From: Anaerolineae bacterium
Lineage (GTDB): Bacteria; Chloroflexota; Anaerolineae; Aggregatilineales; Phototrophicaceae
Length of the DNA stretch: 64,000 bases
Assembly (NCBI GenBank): GCA_022824365.1
Contig: JAJEAA010000006.1
Span: 1-64,000, forward strand
Reading direction: 5' to 3'
The position numbers and the translations under genes were made by a program. Position 1 is the stretch's first letter; the number at the start of each line of letters is the position of its first letter. A model generated the notes under the pieces. That model was not told the DNA's origin. It saw only the letters and a program-made list of their open reading frames with translations, and did not search any database. Below, piece by piece: positions 60,378 to 64,000 of the stretch.

Positions 60378-60425
60378 ATTGGGCGGCTGGCTTCAGGTCG
60401 AGTAGCCGCTGGCAATTCAAAATGG

Positions 60426-62510
60426 TCAAACTTCCGCCTCTGCCTTGACCGCAGCGCCGCTGATTTGCATCGTCTGCTGAAAGGCGATCTCCAGGACGAC
60501 CTCAGTATCAGCCAGCGAACTGATCTTGGCTTGCGTCAGTTGGAGTTCGTTGTTGGTTGGCGCTTGAATATCACGCACGCTCGCGCGGATCAGGGTATTG
60601 TCTTCGCGGGAAACGGTGACATCACTTATGCTCGCGCGCGGCAGCGCCTCATTTAATGCCGCCTTTGCCACTTCCGCCAGCGGATCAAGCGGGAGCACGA
60701 CCTGGCGGGCGACAACCGTCAGATCGACATTTTGCCCGTAAAGCTCATCGATAAGGATCTGAGCCGCCGTCACTTCTTCCGCTGTGATGGGGTGATCGGA
60801 TTGGACAATCAAGAGGACCTCAAGCGGCACGGAGGTGATGACTTGATACTCGACCACGATCGCGCCGTGGAAGGCTTCCGCTTGCAGCCGCTCGCGGATA
60901 TGGGCTTCGTCCACCGCTTGCGAGCCCAGGCGCGCGAAGACCAAAAGGATAATGATGGTGATAGTGAAGAGGACAAACCACCAGGCCCGCGAACGATTGA
61001 GGGTGGCGCCTTCGCGGTCTTCGCTGGGGTGCATGCCCATCCACAGGAAAGTGATGTATTGCGCGGCGATGATGAAGGCGATGTTGGCCAGAAAGAGCAG
61101 ATTGGCGCCGATAGCCAAGCTGATGTCGCCCAGGGCGATGCCCAAGCCAATGGTGCAGATCGGCGGCATCAAAGCGGCGGCGATTGCCACGCCGGCCAGG
61201 GCGGCGGGAATGCCCTTGCGCGCCGTGGCATAAGCGGCGACCCAGCCCGATACCAGCGCGATGGCGGCATCCAGCAGGTTGGGGCTGCCGCGAGCCAGCA
61301 TCTCGTCGGTGGGCGTATCAATAGGCAGCAGCACACCCATCACAATGGAGATCAACAGGGCGAGCGTCACGCCCATGAAGAGCGTCACGCTGGCGCGGCG
61401 CGTCAGGGGCAGGATTCCCGTGGCCATGCCGGTGGAGAAACTGGAAAGCGGGGACATCAGCGGCGCAACCAGCATGGCGCCGATGATAACGGCGGCGCTG
61501 TTCGTCAGGAGGCCAAGCGTGGCGAGCGCCGCCGAAAGGACGATCATCACGGTGTAATCGAGGTTGCTGCTGGAGTTTTTCTGCGCGCTCCAGATGAGTT
61601 CGTTCTGCTCAACCAGCGTCAACTGCGGGTTAAGGCGGGCGATGCTGTGCTGGATCGTCCCGCGGATGCCGTGGCGCCATTCGATCTGCGAAATCATGAT
61701 CACCGGTCCGGGAGCGGTGTTCAGCAACTGGTTGCTCAAGTCGTTGATGAGGTGCCGCTCAAAATCGGTCTTTTGCGAAAAGCCGATGACAAGCAGATCC
61801 TCCGAGGTCAGGTTCTCAACGATTTCCGTCGCCGGGGAGGGACCGGTGATAATCTTGGTCTTGAGATCTTGGTTCTGCGGCAGTTGATCTTCATAACGTT
61901 TGATCGCCGCTTCATGTTCCGGGTTGTAATGATAATCGGATTGCACGCGCAGTTGCCGCAGAGCGATATCATGTTGCAGGGCGAAGCTGACGCCAAGCTT
62001 CAGGGCGAACGTCGAGGGCAGAGCGCCGTCTATCGGGACGACCACCCGGTCGAAATGGGCTCGCGCAGCGCTGCGATAAATCAGCACGCCGCAAGGCGCC
62101 GTGGCGATCACATTCTCGACCACCGTCCCAAGTTTCACGCTGCCATGCGTGGTCCGCTGCACGCCGAGCAAGATCACATCGGCATTGCGCTCGCGAGCGA
62201 CATCCAGAATCCCGCGAGAGACGCTGACCGCGATTTCCGTAACCAATTCTACCCGGTGTCCGGCATCGGTATTACGAAACTTGTCTACGACATCTTGCAC
62301 CTGATCGCTGGCTTTGTGCGCCTGTTCGGCATCGCCCAGGGTGATGAATAGCGCGATGACCAGCCCTTGCTCCGGATGCACCATTTCACCGGCGATGCGG
62401 AGCATTTCGGCGGCGGTATCGGGCCGTCCCATAGGCACGACGACAGTCCAGGCATAATACTCGTCGCCCGGCGCAATATCAGGAAAAGTTTGTGTTGTAT
62501 CCAACTTCAT
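60426..62510 (-). CDS. Fusion of two USP-like domains with a DUF389 membrane domain
   Basis: A 694-residue protein. Residues about 20-150 and 155-275 resemble universal stress protein domains (VILLGVQRTTHGSVKLGTV; LVIGFSQKTDFERHLINDLS). The nucleotide-binding G-x-x-G-x9-G(S/T) pattern is only partly kept. From about 320 to 530 a DUF389 region of five to six helices follows, with AAVIIGAMLVAPLMSPLSSF and ALAGVAIAAALMPPICTIG. A soluble C-terminal tail of about 170 residues ends the protein. A stress-sensing regulated membrane transporter or channel is a reasonable guess. Confidence 0.8.
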   Translation of the reverse strand: MKLDTTQTFPDIAPGDEYYAWTVVVPMGRPDTAAEMLRIAGEMVHPEQGLVIALFITLGDAEQAHKASDQVQDVVDKFRNTDAGHRVELVTEIAVSVSRGILDVARERNADVILLGVQRTTHGSVKLGTVVENVIATAPCGVLIYRSAARAHFDRVVVPIDGALPSTFALKLGVSFALQHDIALRQLRVQSDYHYNPEHEAAIKRYEDQLPQNQDLKTKIITGPSPATEIVENLTSEDLLVIGFSQKTDFERHLINDLSNQLLNTAPGPVIMISQIEWRHGIRGTIQHSIARLNPQLTLVEQNELIWSAQKNSSSNLDYTVMIVLSAALATLGLLTNSAAVIIGAMLVAPLMSPLSSFSTGMATGILPLTRRASVTLFMGVTLALLISIVMGVLLPIDTPTDEMLARGSPNLLDAAIALVSGWVAAYATARKGIPAALAGVAIAAALMPPICTIGLGIALGDISLAIGANLLFLANIAFIIAAQYITFLWMGMHPSEDREGATLNRSRAWWFVLFTITIIILLVFARLGSQAVDEAHIRERLQAEAFHGAIVVEYQVITSVPLEVLLIVQSDHPITAEEVTAAQILIDELYGQNVDLTVVARQVVLPLDPLAEVAKAALNEALPRASISDVTVSREDNTLIRASVRDIQAPTNNELQLTQAKISSLADTEVVLEIAFQQTMQISGAAVKAEAEV

Positions 62511-62595
62511 GGTAATAGTTTATACTTAGCTGTCTAATAATATTCGAAAGAAATGCGCTCCCGGGCTGCCGCCGCGCTTGTTGCTGCGCCAGCGA

Positions 62596-63006
62596 CTAAT
62601 CCAAAATTACGGGGCTGCCGGTGAATTGCGCGCTGTCTTCACCGTATTGCATCAATTCAATGCGGACGCCGCTCGGGTCGGCGATCCAGGCTTGCCAGGC
62701 GTAATCGGCGCCCAGCTTCTTCTCGCTGACCTCGACGCCGCGCTCGGCCAATATTGTCAGAAAGCTGTCTAAATTCTCGACTTCCAGGCAAAAGTGCTTG
62801 ATACGGGGACGCGCCGAGTCCCGCCTGTCGGCATCGGCGAAAATCTCGATGAAGGTATTGCCGCCAACCTTGAGGTAAAAGCCGATTCGTTTGCCAGCGC
62901 GAAAGAATTCGAAAGCCAATTCCATGCCTAATTTCTGGACATAGAATTCTTCCGCGGCCGCCAGATCGGCTGCGCCGATACAGACATGCGCAAGACGCGT
63001 GATCAT
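62596..63006 (-). CDS. VOC-fold (glyoxalase/dioxygenase superfamily) protein
   Basis: A 136-residue protein with the paired beta-alpha-beta-beta-beta modules of the VOC fold. It opens MITRLAHVCIGAADLAAAEE with a possible metal-ligand His7, has 'IKHFCLEVENLDSF' with a second His mid-length, and ends AWIADPSGVRIELMQYGED with a Glu in the usual ligand position. A small metalloenzyme of unknown substrate; lactoylglutathione-lyase-like at best. Confidence 0.8.
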   Translation of the reverse strand: MITRLAHVCIGAADLAAAEEFYVQKLGMELAFEFFRAGKRIGFYLKVGGNTFIEIFADADRRDSARPRIKHFCLEVENLDSFLTILAERGVEVSEKKLGADYAWQAWIADPSGVRIELMQYGEDSAQFTGSPVILD

Positions 63007-63066
63007 GCTGGGCGCCTCTCTTTTGAGATTTTGTCAAGAAATATGTAGCTTAACGCGGAATCACGC

Positions 63067-63981
63067 TTATTGCAAAATGCCCGCGATCGTTGTCCGCAAG
63101 CGCTGAATCGCTTCGACTGCCTGTTGCCATTCGGGCTTGTCAACGGCGACCAGCTCGAAGTGCCCGGCGCCTTCCAGCACGATCAACTCAACATCATCGC
63201 CGGCATCTAGCGCGGCATCAACATATCGTTGGAGATTCTCGCGGATCAGATCGTCCTCGGAGCCGACGATATGGATCTGTGGGACAGCCAGGGGCAGCAA
63301 CTCAACCGGCGAGCTGTCTTTCAGGTTCGCCTCCGCTGTTGGCAGTTGGCTGCCCATGACAACGGGCAGGGCGGTCCCGCACATGCCTCGTTCAAGCGCG
63401 TCCGCGATATCGGCAATCGGCGCCAGACCGATGACGCCGGCGACCGGTAGCGGATCAGCGCTGTATAGAGCGCTCGTCGTGGCGATACGCTTCCGTCCGG
63501 CGAGCCAAAGCGCCAGGTGACCGCCGGCCGAATGCCCGATTGAGATAACATGCTGTAAGTCCAGTTCCTGTTCCTCTGCGATCTCTCGCAGGCGGTCGGT
63601 TGCCGCGCCGACATCCAGGAACATATTGGGGAAGTCGCCGCCGTTGCCGGCCCGCCGATATTCGATGTTCCAGACGGCGAAGCCCTCATCGGTTAAGGCG
63701 CGGGCGATTGAGCTGATCGGCCGCAAATCGTAAGAGCCATAATAGCAGCCGCCATGCGCGAGGACGATTACCGGATGCGGCGGCGGAGTTTCGGGCAAGT
63801 ACAACTCGGCAACCTGCTGCGTGTCATCGCCGTAGGAGTATCGACGATCCGGTTCCATGTAGGCGAATTGCGAGTAATCCGCTGCCGTCAGCAATGTCAT
63901 GGCGTCAGCCTGCAACTGCGCCGGAAACACGCAGGCGAAGAGAACGCATATCGTGAGAATCATTTTGGCGGCGAAGGCCAC
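63067..63981 (-). CDS. Exported alpha/beta-hydrolase (esterase/BD-FAE-like)
   Basis: GTG at 63981 (AAGGGAGG six bases upstream) gives 304 residues with a signal peptide (MAFAAKMILTICVLFACVFP, cleaved near QADA). The oxyanion HGG is at 76-78 (AHGGCYYGSYDLRP), the nucleophile Ser151 in IGHSAGGHLALW, the acid Asp243 or Asp244 in VGSEDDLI and the catalytic His274 in EGAGHFELV. The HGG plus GHSAGG form is typical of carbohydrate or feruloyl esterases and hormone-sensitive-lipase-like enzymes. It would act outside the membrane on a plant-type or microbial ester. Confidence 0.85.
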   Translation of the reverse strand: MAFAAKMILTICVLFACVFPAQLQADAMTLLTAADYSQFAYMEPDRRYSYGDDTQQVAELYLPETPPPHPVIVLAHGGCYYGSYDLRPISSIARALTDEGFAVWNIEYRRAGNGGDFPNMFLDVGAATDRLREIAEEQELDLQHVISIGHSAGGHLALWLAGRKRIATTSALYSADPLPVAGVIGLAPIADIADALERGMCGTALPVVMGSQLPTAEANLKDSSPVELLPLAVPQIHIVGSEDDLIRENLQRYVDAALDAGDDVELIVLEGAGHFELVAVDKPEWQQAVEAIQRLRTTIAGILQ

Positions 63982-64000
63982 GGCGCGCCTCCCTTGATAC

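Noticed and set aside
60732..62351. 539-codon plus-strand frame
   Set aside because: It lies antisense to the USP-DUF389 gene and reads as low-complexity Gly/Arg/Asp/Gln with no family phrases; it is a by-product of high GC content.
1..64000. CRISPR array, prophage, integron or complete conjugative module
   Set aside because: No regularly spaced repeats with unique spacers, no integrase, phage structural or conjugation genes were found; neither tRNA has a duplicated 3' end in the window.

Overview
The window reads as a gene-dense, high-GC bacterial chromosome segment from a free-living heterotroph. It has about 57 protein genes (several broken), two tRNAs and many small palindromic repeats. 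The best guess for the organism is a Chloroflexota bacterium, possibly Anaerolineae-like. That rests on general family knowledge: SH3b-linked secreted proteins, a CrtC/AttH-type lipocalin hydrolase, orphan sugar-binding proteins, DUF2961 and mannonate-dehydratase-like enzymes, and G/C-rich hairpin repeats. No rRNA or lineage marker was seen, so this is an inference.

Layout. 1-312: end of an IS3-family element abutting a two-arm hairpin repeat. 324-7687 (minus): orphan sugar-binding protein, metallo-beta-lactamase-fold hydrolase, degenerate CPBP membrane protein, GT4 glycosyltransferase, NDP-sugar epimerase, and a methyltransferase coupled to a lipocalin-type hydrolase. 7881-13588: frameshifted SH3b protein, M20 carbamoylase-like enzyme plus sulfatase, WD40-like secreted protein, PAP2-like protein. 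13697-19285 (minus): nucleoside-type ABC importer (ATPase, two permeases) with a sulfite-oxidase-type enzyme and a NUDIX hydrolase inserted, but no binding protein. 17530-20660: nested miniature elements, a promoter-bearing truncated gene, a small lipoprotein and a C13 tract. 20862-27030: nucleotidyltransferase, enolase-superfamily enzyme plus serine/threonine dehydratase, Wzz-like protein, MetY-like enzyme, EamA transporter.

27194-32675 is a coherent sugar-utilisation cluster: class II aldolase, binding protein, two permeases and an FGGY kinase. The shared ATPase must be encoded elsewhere. 32678-48358 holds envelope and housekeeping genes: SH3b-glycosidase, TPR, thioredoxin-NHL, HtrA-like protease with a basic insert, EamA, ferredoxin, tRNA-Arg, GT2, ThrRS, rhomboid, DUF2304, alpha/beta hydrolase and tRNA-Phe. 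48476-58185 is a second catabolic stretch: GT4, GH172-like, lipoprotein, FAH-family, mannonate-dehydratase-like, PGDH, class V aminotransferase, TIM-barrel isomerase and PLP dehydratase. 58227-63981: a HEPN/MNT toxin-antitoxin pair whose toxin carries an in-frame amber codon and is coupled to an ankyrin gene, then a USP-USP-DUF389 fusion, a VOC protein and a secreted esterase.

The strongest unusual signal is the load of small mobile or palindromic DNA. One G/C-rich hairpin family occurs at seven or more sites and acts there as terminator, ribosome-binding-site donor, or source of new C-terminal codons. Two other roughly 230-bp elements have terminal inverted repeats and flanking direct repeats. 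No CRISPR array, prophage or complete new defence system was found.
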